A DNA stretch of 37,344 nucleotides from Gallionellales bacterium RIFCSPLOWO2_02_FULL_57_47 (GTDB taxonomy: Bacteria; Pseudomonadota; Gammaproteobacteria; Burkholderiales; Gallionellaceae). How positions within the stretch are numbered: the first letter of the stretch is position 1; each line of letters opens with the position of its first letter. Positions 8,466 through 17,200 of the stretch are shown piece by piece. Under the pieces are notes generated by a model that made no database searches, was not told where the DNA came from, and was given only the letters and a program-made list of their open reading frames with translations. The DNA lies in assembly GCA_001801175.1 (NCBI GenBank), contig MGWZ01000056.1, positions 1-37,344 of the forward strand, given 5' to 3'. A program made the translations under genes and the position numbers.

Positions 8466-9631
8466 AATACCTGTTCTGGATACTGCTGCTATTCGCCGCC
8501 GCAGTCGCGCTGGCCACTTCGTCGCACAACCCGGCCTACGTGTTGCTGGTGTATCCACCCTATCGTGTCGAGCTGTCGCTTACCCTGTTCGTCGCTTTGT
8601 ACATGCTCACTTTTATACTCGGCTATGGTTTGGTGCGGCTGACGCTTGCTGCGATACAGCTGCCGTCGTATGTGAAGAAATATCGTCTGGAACGCGCGCA
8701 GGGCAAATCACGCAAGTTGCTGGACGATGCGCTCGGCGCTTTTTTTGAGGGACGCTATGCTGCGGCGGAAAAGGCCTCTGCGCATGCGATGGAATTGGGC
8801 GACACCTCCGCGCTGCATTCAATTATCGCGGCGCGCGCAGCGCACGAATTACGCGAGTTCGACAAACGCGATGCTTATCTCGCCGATACCGGCGGCAAGT
8901 CTGTGGGCGATACCACGATGCGTCTGATGGCGAAGACCCAGTTCCAGCTCGACCAGAAACAGCCGCAATCTGCGCTCAACTCGCTGAAGGAATTAAGCGA
9001 GTCGGGCATACACAAACATGTTGGCGCGCTTGGCCTGGAATTGAAGGCGCAACAACAGGCGCGCAACTGGGACGCTGTGCTGGATGTGATAATGCAACTG
9101 GAGAAGCGCAACGCCATCGACAAGCTCGCCGTCGATCAACTGCGCCAACAGGCATGGCTGGAGAAGTTGCGCGGACAGGCTCAGGAAATCGCCGCGCTGC
9201 GTGCGCTGTGGAAATCCATTCCTGACGAATTCAAGCAACGCAGCAAGATTGCGGCGGCCGGCGCTCGGGCGTTCGGCCAGCTGGGCGATTGCAGGAGTGC
9301 GCAGCAACTGCTCGCGGATATCCTGAACGCGCAATGGGACAGCGAGTTGGTGGCGTTGTATGGCGACTGCCAATCCGATAATGCGGTTGCACAGATCGAA
9401 CAGGCCGAGAAATGGCTCAACCTGCACCAGCAGGATGCCGGACTGTTGCTTGCGCTCGGGAAATTATGCCTGCATCAAAAACTGTGGGGCAAAGCCCAGA
9501 ACTACCTTGATGCCAGCATCAGCCTGGAACCCAGCCATGCCGCCTTTACCGCTCTGGGCCAGCTCGCCGAAAAGATGGGCAAGCACGAACAGGCGCTTGC
9601 CCATTTCCAGAAGGCAATGCAGTTTCACTAG
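8462..9631 (+). CDS. hemY: HemY-like TPR membrane protein
   Basis: This 389-residue protein matches the proteobacterial HemY of the hemCDXY operon, which is not protoporphyrinogen oxidase. Two N-terminal transmembrane helices (about residues 3-20 and 39-62) are followed by TPR-type helices, for example DDALGAFFEGRYAAAEKASA near residue 88 and ALGQLAEKMGKHEQALAHFQ near the C-terminus. The family is thought to scaffold late heme synthesis at the inner membrane; the biochemical role is uncertain. It overlaps hemX by 4 bp (ATGA) and appears to be the last gene of the operon. Confidence 0.9.
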   Translation: MKYLFWILLLFAAAVALATSSHNPAYVLLVYPPYRVELSLTLFVALYMLTFILGYGLVRLTLAAIQLPSYVKKYRLERAQGKSRKLLDDALGAFFEGRYAAAEKASAHAMELGDTSALHSIIAARAAHELREFDKRDAYLADTGGKSVGDTTMRLMAKTQFQLDQKQPQSALNSLKELSESGIHKHVGALGLELKAQQQARNWDAVLDVIMQLEKRNAIDKLAVDQLRQQAWLEKLRGQAQEIAALRALWKSIPDEFKQRSKIAAAGARAFGQLGDCRSAQQLLADILNAQWDSELVALYGDCQSDNAVAQIEQAEKWLNLHQQDAGLLLALGKLCLHQKLWGKAQNYLDASISLEPSHAAFTALGQLAEKMGKHEQALAHFQKAMQFH

Positions 9632-9726
9632 GAAGAAAAACAAGGGATAGCATTGTTGCTCCCCCTGCGTGCGTATGTCAGACAAACGCCTGGGCAAGTT
9701 CTGATTTTTCCCCGAACGAAACGGAA

Positions 9727-10740
9727 TTATTCTTTCGGCGTAAAGGTGAACATGTCCGAAAAGAACGCATCTTTCGGCAGTCCGCGCAAAGCGGTATAGT
9801 CGCGACGCGCGGCCTCCACCATGACCGGCGCGCCGCAGGCGTAGACTTCAAAGCCGGACAGGTCACAGAAATCATCCAGCACCGCCTGGTGCACCAGGCC
9901 GATTCTTCCTTGCCAATTGTCACCTGGCAGCGGCTCGGAAAGCACCGGCGTAAATTTGATGCCGCCGCTTTCCCATTGCCTTGCCTTTTCCAGCATGTAC
10001 AAGTCTGCCAGTTTGCGCGCACCCCAATAGAGATGCATCGGCCGTTTCAGGCCAATGTGCAGCGCGTGCTCGGTGATTGCCTTGATCGGGGCAAAACCGG
10101 TGCCGCTGGCGACAAGGATGACCGGTTTATCCGAGTCTTCGCGCAGGAAGAACGTTCCGAGCGGGCCCTTGAAGCGCAGCATGTCGCGCTCATGCATTTC
10201 GCTGAACACATGGCTCGTAAATGTGCCGCCTGCGATGTTGCGAATATGCAGTTCAAGAAACTCCTCGTTGTGCGGCGCGTTGGCCAGCGAAAAACTGCGC
10301 GGCTTCTGATCTTTCAGCAGGATGCTGATGTATTGGCCGGGAAGGAATTGCAGCCGTTCATTGGTCGGCAGCTTGAGCTGCAGCAGCATCACGTCCTCCG
10401 CCAGCCTTTCCATTTTCTGCACGCGGCACGGCAGGGTTTTCACCGGTATATCGCTGACGGCATTCACCTCGCGGCATTCGATCACCAGGTTGGACAGAGG
10501 CCTGGCGCAGCAGAACAAGGCCATGCCCGCCATTTTTTCCGCATCCGTCAGGGTGCCGGCCTGATACTTGCCATAATCCACCCCGCCTTCCAGTATCTTC
10601 CCTTTGCACTCGCCGCACACGCCGTCGCGGCAGCTATACGGCAGGATGTAGCCATGCTTGAGCGCCGCTTCGAGTATGGTTTCGTGTGCTTCGATGGGAA
10701 AGCTGTGGCCGCTAGGCTGGATGGTAGTTTGAAAGGTCAT
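9727..10740 (-). CDS. 2Fe-2S ferredoxin / FAD-NAD(P)H reductase (CDP-6-deoxy-delta-3,4-glucoseen reductase-like)
   Basis: This protein has about 337 residues. The N-terminal plant-type ferredoxin domain has the cluster motif SCRDGVCGECKGKI, with the fourth Cys in FCCARPL. A ferredoxin-reductase FAD domain follows (RSFSLAN binds FAD), then a NAD(P)H domain (LVASGTGFAPIKA, YWGARKLADLYM, YACGAPVMVEAARRDY). This is the AscD/UbiB-type layout often annotated CDP-6-deoxy-delta-3,4-glucoseen reductase in betaproteobacteria. The physiological partner is unknown and is unlikely to be sugar deoxygenation here, since no deoxysugar genes are nearby. The ATG at 10740 fits the domain edge; the ORF-track start at 11172 runs into the divergent epimerase gene. 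A TAAAAT box lies 32 bp upstream. Confidence 0.88.
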   Translation of the reverse strand: MTFQTTIQPSGHSFPIEAHETILEAALKHGYILPYSCRDGVCGECKGKILEGGVDYGKYQAGTLTDAEKMAGMALFCCARPLSNLVIECREVNAVSDIPVKTLPCRVQKMERLAEDVMLLQLKLPTNERLQFLPGQYISILLKDQKPRSFSLANAPHNEEFLELHIRNIAGGTFTSHVFSEMHERDMLRFKGPLGTFFLREDSDKPVILVASGTGFAPIKAITEHALHIGLKRPMHLYWGARKLADLYMLEKARQWESGGIKFTPVLSEPLPGDNWQGRIGLVHQAVLDDFCDLSGFEVYACGAPVMVEAARRDYTALRGLPKDAFFSDMFTFTPKE

Positions 10741-10771
10741 GTTGTAAATTGCCAGTTGCGCGAAAATGCGA

Positions 10772-10777
10772 ATTTTA
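10772..10777 (-). promoter_or_regulatory. -10-like TAAAAT box upstream of the ferredoxin-reductase gene
   Basis: On the minus strand the sequence reads GCGTTAAAATTCGCATTTTCGCGC, 32 bp before the start codon. Four other genes here carry the same TAAAAT followed by a CG-rich discriminator at similar distance. No convincing -35 was identified. Confidence 0.45.
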
Positions 10778-10812
10778 ACGCATAATCCGGCGAACCTCTG
10801 AACTGGCCATCC

Positions 10813-11727
10813 ATGAAACGCTTGCTGATTATCGGTTGTGGTGACGTGGCAATGCGCACCATCCCTTTGCTGGTACGCCGCTACCGGGTGTTTGCTTTGC
10901 TGCGCAATGCAGCTTACTCCCCGGCATTGCGTGCCTTGGGTGTCATGCCGCTGCAGGACGATCTGGATGACCGTGCCAGCCTCGCGCGTATCGCCGGAAT
11001 GGCGGATGCGGTGCTGCACTTCGCACCCCCCCGGAACATCGGCACACACGATACGCGTACGCGCAACCTGCTCAGTGCGCTGTCGCGCGGCACATTGCCG
11101 AAGCGACTGGTGTATATCAGCACCAGCGGGGTATATGGCGATTGTCACGGCGCGCGGGTGAATGAAACGCATCCGTTGAATGCGCAGACAACGCGCTCAC
11201 AACTGCGCGCAAATGCCGAATCGCAGATTCGCATCTGGGCAAGGCGCAACCGGGTTACGGCCAGCATTTTGCGCGTGCCTGGCATCTATGCGGCAGACCG
11301 CCTGCCGCTGAACAGATTGCAGCAGGGCACACCTTGCATCATCGACAGTGAGGATAGCTGCACTAATCTGATTCATGCCGATGATCTGGCGCGCATCGCC
11401 GCGGCGGCTTTGAGATACGGCGCGGCTTGCCGCGTGTATCACGCCAGCGACGACAGACCGCTGAAGATGGGTGAATATCTCGACAGTGTGGCCGATGCGT
11501 CCGGCCTGCAGCGCGTTCCGCGTATCAGCCATGCCGAGGCTCAGCGTGTGTTGCCGGAATCGCTGCTGTCGTTCATCAACGAGTCCAGGCGGCTGACCAA
11601 TCAGCGCATGAAACGTGAGTTGAAGGTGAAGCTGCATTATCCGACGGTCGCGGATGGTTTGCGACAAGGAAAAACTTGCGGCGCTTTACCCGGCAACGCT
11701 AGAAGCGGTAATGCACTCCAAGATTAA
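10813..11727 (+). CDS. NAD-dependent epimerase/dehydratase family protein
   Basis: This is a 304-residue SDR-type protein, close in style to the YeeZ group. The N-terminal segment LLIIGCGDVAMRTIPLL is a Rossmann dinucleotide loop. Later parts include VLHFAPP, the catalytic-strand segment VYISTSGVYGDCHG, and ILRVPGIYAADRLPLNRL. The Tyr/Lys pair of classical extended SDRs is not clear, as in many atypical members. The substrate is unknown. It is divergent from the ferredoxin-reductase gene, and its 3' end overlaps the convergent beta-barrel gene by about 29 bp. Confidence 0.82.
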   Translation: MKRLLIIGCGDVAMRTIPLLVRRYRVFALLRNAAYSPALRALGVMPLQDDLDDRASLARIAGMADAVLHFAPPRNIGTHDTRTRNLLSALSRGTLPKRLVYISTSGVYGDCHGARVNETHPLNAQTTRSQLRANAESQIRIWARRNRVTASILRVPGIYAADRLPLNRLQQGTPCIIDSEDSCTNLIHADDLARIAAAALRYGAACRVYHASDDRPLKMGEYLDSVADASGLQRVPRISHAEAQRVLPESLLSFINESRRLTNQRMKRELKVKLHYPTVADGLRQGKTCGALPGNARSGNALQD

Positions 11728-12715
11728 TCGCAGTTGATTCCCAGTTCACCCCATTGAGGCGAGAGTAGCCCACCGTGCCATCGGAAAAAAAGGTTTTGTC
11801 GATGCCCTCCCCGGTATTCCATTGCTGTGCTTCCACAGAAAAACCAACTCTCCAATCTTTACTGGCACGGTAGGTTGCTCCCGCAGCAAGCAGGATTCCC
11901 TGACCTATCGCGGTATGAACAAAACTCACCGGATGAGAAAATTCGGGGCGCAAATTCCAGTTTGCATTAGCCGTATAGTCAACCCAATGATATTCCCCGC
12001 TAACGGTCAGTGACCAATCGCTGTTACTTTCCAGCAGAGCCTCTACACCCACCCATGGACCTTGCCATTTGGCATCGTAGCTGCTGTCCAACCCTGGGAA
12101 AGGACCCGTTGCAGGCAGCGTCTGGAATCCTTGTGTCATCGTCAGATTCTGCCGGTTTATCGACAGGCCGGCCGACGGGGTTACAGACAGAAAATTCTCG
12201 CCATCGTAATTCAACAGGCGCAGCGTTCTTCCCAGGCATAAGCTGCCATCACGCACCACGCCGCCGCCCCTGTTATTGGAGCGCGAAAACTCCAGGGTGC
12301 GGTTATTCCCGTCATAGTCGGAATCCTGGTTGCTGCCGGAATTGATGCGGCCATAAGCAAGCTTTCCGCGCAAGCTCCAGTCAGCGTCGATATTCAGTCT
12401 GGCTGCCGCGCTTATTTGCGCAATTTTCAGGTTTTCCCATTTAAGTTCAGATAAAACATTCACCGATCCGCCTGCAATACTCCAATCGAGATGATCTTTG
12501 CGATAACCGGCTCCCAGGGAAAATTCAAACGGCTTATCCGTCGAAGCACGCTGGTCGACCGGCTCCACCCATTCCCAACGCTCGATTACATCCTGCTGAT
12601 CAGGCTTCAACCCATCCGCAGCCCATGCCTCGGCAGTTGCGCCCAGAGCGCAGCAGCCTATGGCGCAAATTATTATTACGTATTGTTTTTCTTTGCTTTC
12701 AGACCACCGCACGTT
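11699..12715 (-). CDS. outer-membrane beta-barrel protein
   Basis: An N-terminal signal peptide (VIIICAIGCCALGATAEAWA) precedes a long mature region of alternating amphipathic strands, rich in Trp, Tyr, Ser and Asn. It ends in GVHYRF, with the terminal Phe expected for BAM recognition of outer-membrane proteins. Strand-like segments include EFSLGAGYRKDHLDWSIAGG, WSLRGKLAYGRIN, WVGVEALLESN and WSLTVSGEYHWVDY. The layout suggests a 10- to 12-stranded barrel, possibly of the omptin-like or Protochlamydia outer-membrane class, but I could not verify catalytic residues. The start is uncertain: the ORF track opens at 12772, and I place the likely start nearer the signal peptide. Confidence 0.7.
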   Translation of the reverse strand, partial: NVRWSESKEKQYVIIICAIGCCALGATAEAWAADGLKPDQQDVIERWEWVEPVDQRASTDKPFEFSLGAGYRKDHLDWSIAGGSVNVLSELKWENLKIAQISAAARLNIDADWSLRGKLAYGRINSGSNQDSDYDGNNRTLEFSRSNNRGGGVVRDGSLCLGRTLRLLNYDGENFLSVTPSAGLSINRQNLTMTQGFQTLPATGPFPGLDSSYDAKWQGPWVGVEALLESNSDWSLTVSGEYHWVDYTANANWNLRPEFSHPVSFVHTAIGQGILLAAGATYRASKDWRVGFSVEAQQWNTGEGIDKTFFSDGTVGYSRLNGVNWESTAINLGVHYRF

Positions 12716-12852
12716 ACGCACTCCTTGAGAAGAGAATAAAAGCAAAGTGTTAGAGGTGCACCAACGTTGCATAACCCCGCTTCAATCGGTAGAGTAGCAC
12801 GGTCGTTCGCGTTTAAAGCTACGGCCTTAACCAAATTCTTGAGGAGACAATA

Positions 12853-14694
12853 ATGGAGCTTTCTAAATTAGTTGGCGCAGCATCGCTGCACACACGCGCA
12901 CTTATTGTAACGGCGCTGTTAGGCTTGTCATTCGGTCTGTCGGGATGCCAGGGCCCCAAGGGCGACACAGGAGCCATAGGCGCAGCACAACCCACCGGGA
13001 CCATCCAGGGCAGCCTGCGTGACAGCGTGACGCAACAGCCTATCGCCGGTGCGCTGGTGGACATTGGCGTAGCCACGGCAACCACCAATGCACAAGGTGA
13101 ATTCGTCATCGCAAACGTCGTGGTTCCCGTTGACGCGAACAACAATGTCAATGCCGCGTCCTTTCCCGTGAATATCAACTTGCGTAGCGTTTCTTCTCCC
13201 GTCAACATGGCCAGCGCCACCGCGACTCCGCGTTACCCGGATTTCTTCTACCAGACCATTCCCGTAACGTTTACGCCGCTTTATACCGCTACCGGCACTG
13301 CGACTCCAGTCACCGGCCTGGTCGCGACGGTCGATTTCCTGGTGGGCAAACTGGCTGCCAACATTACCGGCGTGGTTGCAGACAGCGTGACCAGGCAGCC
13401 GGTAGCTGCCGGCTATACCGTCAAGCTGGTCTCCCTGGGTTCAGCCAACTCAGCTACGACTACCGGCGGGACGGGCGCCGCTGAAAACATCGTTGGAAGC
13501 ACAACCACCGACGCGAGCGGCGGTTTTACCTTCGCCAACATCGAGTCCCTCCGGAACTTCCGCATCGATGCATGGAACGCCGCCCAGACCTTCAGGGGCA
13601 CCGCAAACGTGACTTCGCCTGCCGATGGCGAAACCAGAACCCTGTCTATTCAGGGGAATGACGCGGTCTTTGTGGCTTCCACCGACGTTCTTGCTCCGAC
13701 GATCATCAGCGTGACGCCGGAACAGAATGCCGACATCGCGCCTGCCGCGACCAATGTGGTGTTCACCTTCAGCGAACCCATCCTGCAGACGGCCGATACC
13801 AGTACCAGCCCTTCTGTTCCAACAGGTCTCTACAATACCGTAGCAGTCAACTTCAACGGCGCCAAGGCCAGCAATATCGCCCGCAGCCTGTCCTGGAATG
13901 CGACTTCCACCCAGTTGACGGTGAACATCCCGGCTTTGGCCGCCTCATCCAGATACTCTGTCAGCCTGGCAGGCACCGGCACGGCTCTCAGGGATGCAAA
14001 CAACAACGCAGTGACCAACATTGCCACGGCAGGAAAGGGTGTGCTTTCCTTCACCACCAACGGTTCGACAACCCCGGCCGCACCGGCGGCCGTTACCGTG
14101 ACCAACAGCGCAAGCCTTAACTACAACAGCCCCACTGTTCTGCTGAACTGGCTGCCGGTATCCGGCGCGAAAGCCTACAATGTGTATCGTGCGCAAAACT
14201 TTGCCGGTGCCAGCGGGCAGTTGCAGCTCGTTCAACCGGTGGCCGGTCAGCCATCGACTCTAACATCGAACTTTTCCGACGCTGTGCCCAATTCGCCGAC
14301 GGTTCCGTTCGTTTCCAGCCAGAGCAAGCTGACGTACACCTACGTGGTGAGGTCAGTGAGCACGGACAACGTCGAATCTGCCGATAGTATCCCCGTAACG
14401 GTGCAGGACAACGTGGTTCCAACTGCAACCATCCCGGCTGGTCTAGCGGCAACGTATACGATAACTTTTATCGAACCTGTGGATGAGGCTACGGCTACTA
14501 CCCTGGCTAACTACGTACTGACTCAGGGGGTTGCGGCATCCGTACCCGTTATCAGCAACGCGGTATTGAATGCCAATCTGACCACCGTGACTCTTACCTT
14601 GAGCGCGGCTACAGTGGCTGGCAATACACTCACAATTACGGGGGTAACAGACATAGCTGGCAATGCTATGGCCGGCGCTGCCAGGACGTTCTAA
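12853..14694 (+). CDS. large lipoprotein with Ig-like/fibronectin-like repeats
   Basis: This is a 613-residue secreted lipoprotein. The signal ends in GLSFGLSGC, with the lipidated Cys near residue 32. A single collagen-like run (GPKGDTGAIG) follows directly. Two carboxypeptidase-regulatory-like repeats begin TGTIQGSLRDSVTQQPIAGA and NITGVVADSVTRQPVAAG. Next is a Big_5-type Ig domain (APTIISVTPEQNADIAPAAT), then a fibronectin-like module (VLLNWLPVSGAKAYNVYRA), and a final Big_5-like module ending AGNAMAGAARTF. It is very rich in Thr, Ala, Asn and Val and nearly free of Cys, as expected for a surface or adhesin-like protein. AGGAG lies before the ATG. It is followed by two strong hairpins. Confidence 0.8.
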   Translation: MELSKLVGAASLHTRALIVTALLGLSFGLSGCQGPKGDTGAIGAAQPTGTIQGSLRDSVTQQPIAGALVDIGVATATTNAQGEFVIANVVVPVDANNNVNAASFPVNINLRSVSSPVNMASATATPRYPDFFYQTIPVTFTPLYTATGTATPVTGLVATVDFLVGKLAANITGVVADSVTRQPVAAGYTVKLVSLGSANSATTTGGTGAAENIVGSTTTDASGGFTFANIESLRNFRIDAWNAAQTFRGTANVTSPADGETRTLSIQGNDAVFVASTDVLAPTIISVTPEQNADIAPAATNVVFTFSEPILQTADTSTSPSVPTGLYNTVAVNFNGAKASNIARSLSWNATSTQLTVNIPALAASSRYSVSLAGTGTALRDANNNAVTNIATAGKGVLSFTTNGSTTPAAPAAVTVTNSASLNYNSPTVLLNWLPVSGAKAYNVYRAQNFAGASGQLQLVQPVAGQPSTLTSNFSDAVPNSPTVPFVSSQSKLTYTYVVRSVSTDNVESADSIPVTVQDNVVPTATIPAGLAATYTITFIEPVDEATATTLANYVLTQGVAASVPVISNAVLNANLTTVTLTLSAATVAGNTLTITGVTDIAGNAMAGAARTF

Positions 14695-14711
14695 GCCTAG
14701 GCAGCATGATC

Positions 14712-14741
14712 AGCCGGCGGGGACCAGCATCCCCGCCGGTT
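14712..14741 (+). terminator. strong GC hairpin after the Ig-like lipoprotein
   Basis: CCGGCGGGGAccagcaTCCCCGCCGG is a perfect 10-bp stem 18 bp after the stop codon. It lacks a long U run, so it may stabilise the mRNA 3' end or assist the next terminator. Confidence 0.6.
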
Positions 14742-14754
14742 TCCGGAAGAGGCA

Positions 14755-14792
14755 AAAATACAAAAGGGCTCCAGGAGCCCTTTTTGTATTTC
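14755..14792. terminator. rho-independent terminator
   Basis: AATACAAAAGGGCTCC-a-GGAGCCCTTTTTGTATT forms a long stem with a T tract after the GC part and A/T-rich outer arms. It would terminate the lipoprotein transcript and could act in both directions. Confidence 0.88.
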
Positions 14793-14835
14793 TGCCAATT
14801 ACTCAGCAGTCAGAAATTAAAGCTACAAAAAATTG

Positions 14836-14908
14836 TTGTTCATGTGTAGGAACCCGATTTATCGGGCGATAGCCAATCTTAAAATCGCCCGATAAATCGG
14901 GCTCCTAC
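14836..14908. repeat. paired inverted REP-like element
   Basis: GTAGGAACCCGATTTATCGGG and CCCGATAAATCGGGCTCCTAC face each other across about 20 bp, giving arms of about 24 bp. Each arm itself contains the palindrome CCCGATxxATCGGG. This is the layout of a BIME-like pair of REP sequences, a repeat style spread between genes in many proteobacteria. Confidence 0.75.
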
Positions 14909-15080
14909 ATCGACGCTTTGGCTTAAGCAATGATTTCGACTATTGGTGAATGTGTCGCCTAACTAACTGACTGCTGTGTAAAATGCTAATTCCAACTGTT
15001 GCGGCTGTTCACGCTCACCATTCGGGATGAGCATGAGTCAATCTCAAAGGCGTGTGAAGCTTAGCGTAACCTCTGCCAAA
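14909..15080. other. intergenic stretch without a recognised gene
   Basis: This completes the 386-bp gap between the Ig-like lipoprotein and the diheme cytochrome gene. The left part holds the two hairpins and the REP pair. The remainder is moderately AT-rich, and I see no ORF with a ribosome site or family resemblance in it. Confidence 0.5.
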
Positions 15081-15644
15081 TCAATCGTCCCAATCGGGAT
15101 AATTCGGGATTGAAACCGTATCCTCATCGAATACGCCCTTGTCGGCTTGTGTGTGGCACTTGTTGCAATGGCTCAGCGACTTCACGTCCTGGTTGCCCTT
15201 GACCATTTTCTCCGGAATATCCTGGTGTTTGCGCTTGATATAACGCACCTCGATGATGCGCAGCGGTGCCTCGCCTTCTGCCGTGGCGAGTGCAATCTTG
15301 CGCGATCGCTTGTAGAAGGATTTGTCTGCTGCGTTTTCCACCGCGTAATCATGAATGGCTTGCAGCGTGTCCCTGTCAAGCTCGGCATTGTCGCCAAAGT
15401 GGTTCTTCAATGCGTCAGCCGTCAGCAACTTCTCCCATGATCTGGCCGGCAGCAAACCCGGTTGGTAGGCGAAGTGGCAATCGCCGCATTCCTTCAGGTA
15501 CTGCTTGTCGGTGACCGGTTTCACCTCTTTGGTGCGCTGGAAATTAATCAGCCACTTTCCAAAGTTTTCTTCTGCCTGGGCATAAGTGCCATTCGTCAAC
15601 AGAACGCCCGCCAACAATGCAACAACTTTCAGTTTTTTTGACAT
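15081..15644 (-). CDS. diheme cytochrome c (DHC family)
   Basis: This is a 187-residue periplasmic cytochrome with a cleavable signal (VVALLAGVLLTNGTYAQA). It has two CxxCH heme sites, CGDCH at about residue 53 and CNKCH at about residue 159, with a helical region between. The sequence around the first (QYLKECGDCHFAYQPGLLPA) is typical of the DHC family, which is often encoded with SHP-type cytochromes and a cytochrome b. It should pass electrons between the membrane cytochrome b and a periplasmic partner. It lies 12 bp after the 206-aa membrane protein gene, implying one transcript. The partner and acceptor are inferred. Confidence 0.9.
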   Translation of the reverse strand: MSKKLKVVALLAGVLLTNGTYAQAEENFGKWLINFQRTKEVKPVTDKQYLKECGDCHFAYQPGLLPARSWEKLLTADALKNHFGDNAELDRDTLQAIHDYAVENAADKSFYKRSRKIALATAEGEAPLRIIEVRYIKRKHQDIPEKMVKGNQDVKSLSHCNKCHTQADKGVFDEDTVSIPNYPDWDD

Positions 15645-15656
15645 TATCTCGCTCCG

Positions 15657-16277
15657 TTACCAGGTCAATTTGATCGCAATACCCATGGCGATACCGCCGG
15701 CCATCCCTGTTCCCGCATGCCCGCCTTCAGGCGCCTGGGATACGGCAGCGAGCATCGCCAGCGCACCCGCCGTGCCGAGCAAAGCGTGCAGGTTGTCCGG
15801 GTCGGTCCAGCCGTCTTCCAGATGAAAGTCATCCCAGTGGGCCAGCAACCCGGTCGTTACCGTAGCCGCAGCCAGAGCGGCGGCGGCGCGGCCCAATTTT
15901 GCGTGGGTGCTTGATTTTTGTGCATCCAGCTCTGCCTGAGTCGGTGCTCTGTCTTCAATCTCTGCAGGCTTCGGGGCAATCGCCGTTGCAACGACCAGTG
16001 CCAGCGTTCCCAAACCCAGATACTTGTGGGCGTTGCTGCCCGAAAACATCGGAGGTTCAAATTCTGCCGTTTGCATTGCGGGCGTTGCGCCAGCCTGCTC
16101 CTTTACGGCACCGGTATCATTCAACGCCAGCATGTAGGATCTCGAACCGCCGGTGTAGGTGCTGGCCATGGACGGAATTACGATATCCTGCACGGTATCA
16201 TCCGCATAAACCATTCCCGATATAGCCGCCAGACAGGCACTGGCGGCAATATTTTTTAACCTCGCATTGCACTTCAT
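15657..16277 (-). CDS. unrecognised membrane protein with histidine-led helices, in the cytochrome cluster
   Basis: I do not recognise this 206-residue protein. It has a signal peptide (ACLAAISGMVYA) and a polar region to about residue 83. Four hydrophobic stretches follow, three of which open with histidine: HKYLGLGTLALVVATAIA, HAKLGRAAAALAAATVTTGL, and HALLGTAGALAMLAAVS, plus a final GMAGGIAMGIAIKLTW. The arrangement is reminiscent of b561-like heme ligation, but that is inference only. GGAG precedes the ATG. It sits between cytochrome b561 and the diheme cytochrome genes, 12 bp before the latter, so it is probably a membrane electron carrier or anchor for them. Confidence 0.65.
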   Translation of the reverse strand: MKCNARLKNIAASACLAAISGMVYADDTVQDIVIPSMASTYTGGSRSYMLALNDTGAVKEQAGATPAMQTAEFEPPMFSGSNAHKYLGLGTLALVVATAIAPKPAEIEDRAPTQAELDAQKSSTHAKLGRAAAALAAATVTTGLLAHWDDFHLEDGWTDPDNLHALLGTAGALAMLAAVSQAPEGGHAGTGMAGGIAMGIAIKLTW

Positions 16278-16565
16278 TGATTACTCCTTTAGCTAATAAT
16301 TATTCCTTGAGGGAACCCCTAAAAATCCGCATATCATCCCGACAACCGCGTTGCGCAGAAAACTTCCTGCTTGCATTTCAAACGTGTATTGCCCGGAGAA
16401 TTTATTATGTGCTTTGCATTCGGGCCAGCTCTGAGATTTTGGAAAGCCCTTGCAGCAGTTGTCACTATAGGTGCATCTACATATAAACGATAGTCAGTTA
16501 TTTTTATCCAAACCATAAGATCTTTTTATGGTTTGGAGATTCAGTATTTGCTTGCGCCCGACCGT
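16278..16565. other. intergenic region with an inverted repeat
   Basis: This 288-bp stretch splits the cytochrome cluster. It contains CCAAACCATAA (16508-16518) and its exact reverse complement (16526-16536), an 11-bp stem with a 7-base loop. Neither strand has a U run beside it, so it may be a protein-binding site or processing hairpin. The part near 16278 probably carries the promoter of the 206-aa gene. Confidence 0.5.
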
Positions 16566-17174
16566 CTACCGTAAAAATACGAACCAGAATACAACAGCGG
16601 CGGCCAGCATGATGACACCCAGCCAATTGTAACTACTCCGGATACCTTCATCCGTTTCGGCGGATTTGAAACCGGTGATCATCGAGCGCACCAGGTTTTC
16701 ACGATGCAGCACGCTGCTCACCAGCACTCCGATTACATGCAGCAATATCACAGCCAGCATGATGCTGGTCGCAATCCCGTGCAATTCCACCACGGCATCG
16801 ACGGCGTCATCCTGGAGCGCCATCACGCCGGTCACGCATAAAAAAAGTCCCAGTGCCAGAAGCAGCCAGACCGACACGCTACCCGCCGGGTTGTGCCCCA
16901 GATAATGCCCGGGCTTGCCTTTGATCAGCGATAACAGATAAGCGATGATTTCACCGAGCTTGAACAGGAACGAGCTGAACCGCGCATAGCGCGTACCCAA
17001 AAAGCCCCACAGCAATCTGAACACAATCAGTCCCAATAATATGTAACCGAACGCCATATGTATATCGCGGTTGCGTTCCGATTCCGCTGTCAAATAGGCA
17101 CCGGCGAATGAAATCGCCTGCAACCAGTGAAAAACCCTCGTTGGCGCGTCCCAAATCAAAATTCGTCGAATCAT
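16566..17174 (-). CDS. cytochrome b561 (diheme membrane cytochrome b)
   Basis: This 202-residue integral membrane protein belongs to the cytochrome b561 / Ni-Fe-hydrogenase cytochrome b class. The N-terminus IWDAPTRVFHWLQAISF has the family's helix-I heme-ligand His. Further ligand candidates are His in RDIHMAFGYILLG, VELHGIATSIML and ILLHVIGVLV. Four core helices plus a C-terminal helix (WLGVIMLAAAVVFWFVF) are visible. It probably takes electrons from quinol and gives them to the neighbouring periplasmic c-type cytochromes. GGAG precedes the ATG at 17174. It is 26 bp downstream of the SHP-like gene. Confidence 0.9.
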   Translation of the reverse strand: MIRRILIWDAPTRVFHWLQAISFAGAYLTAESERNRDIHMAFGYILLGLIVFRLLWGFLGTRYARFSSFLFKLGEIIAYLLSLIKGKPGHYLGHNPAGSVSVWLLLALGLFLCVTGVMALQDDAVDAVVELHGIATSIMLAVILLHVIGVLVSSVLHRENLVRSMITGFKSAETDEGIRSSYNWLGVIMLAAAVVFWFVFLR

Positions 17175-17200
17175 GGTGTGTTGCTCCTGTCAGGGTATTC

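Noticed and set aside
10741-11172. N-terminal extension of the ferredoxin-reductase ORF to 11172
   Set aside because: It runs antisense through the epimerase gene and precedes a clean ferredoxin-domain start at 10740.
16508-16536. Rho-independent terminator
   Set aside because: The 11-bp stem is perfect but neither strand has a following U run.
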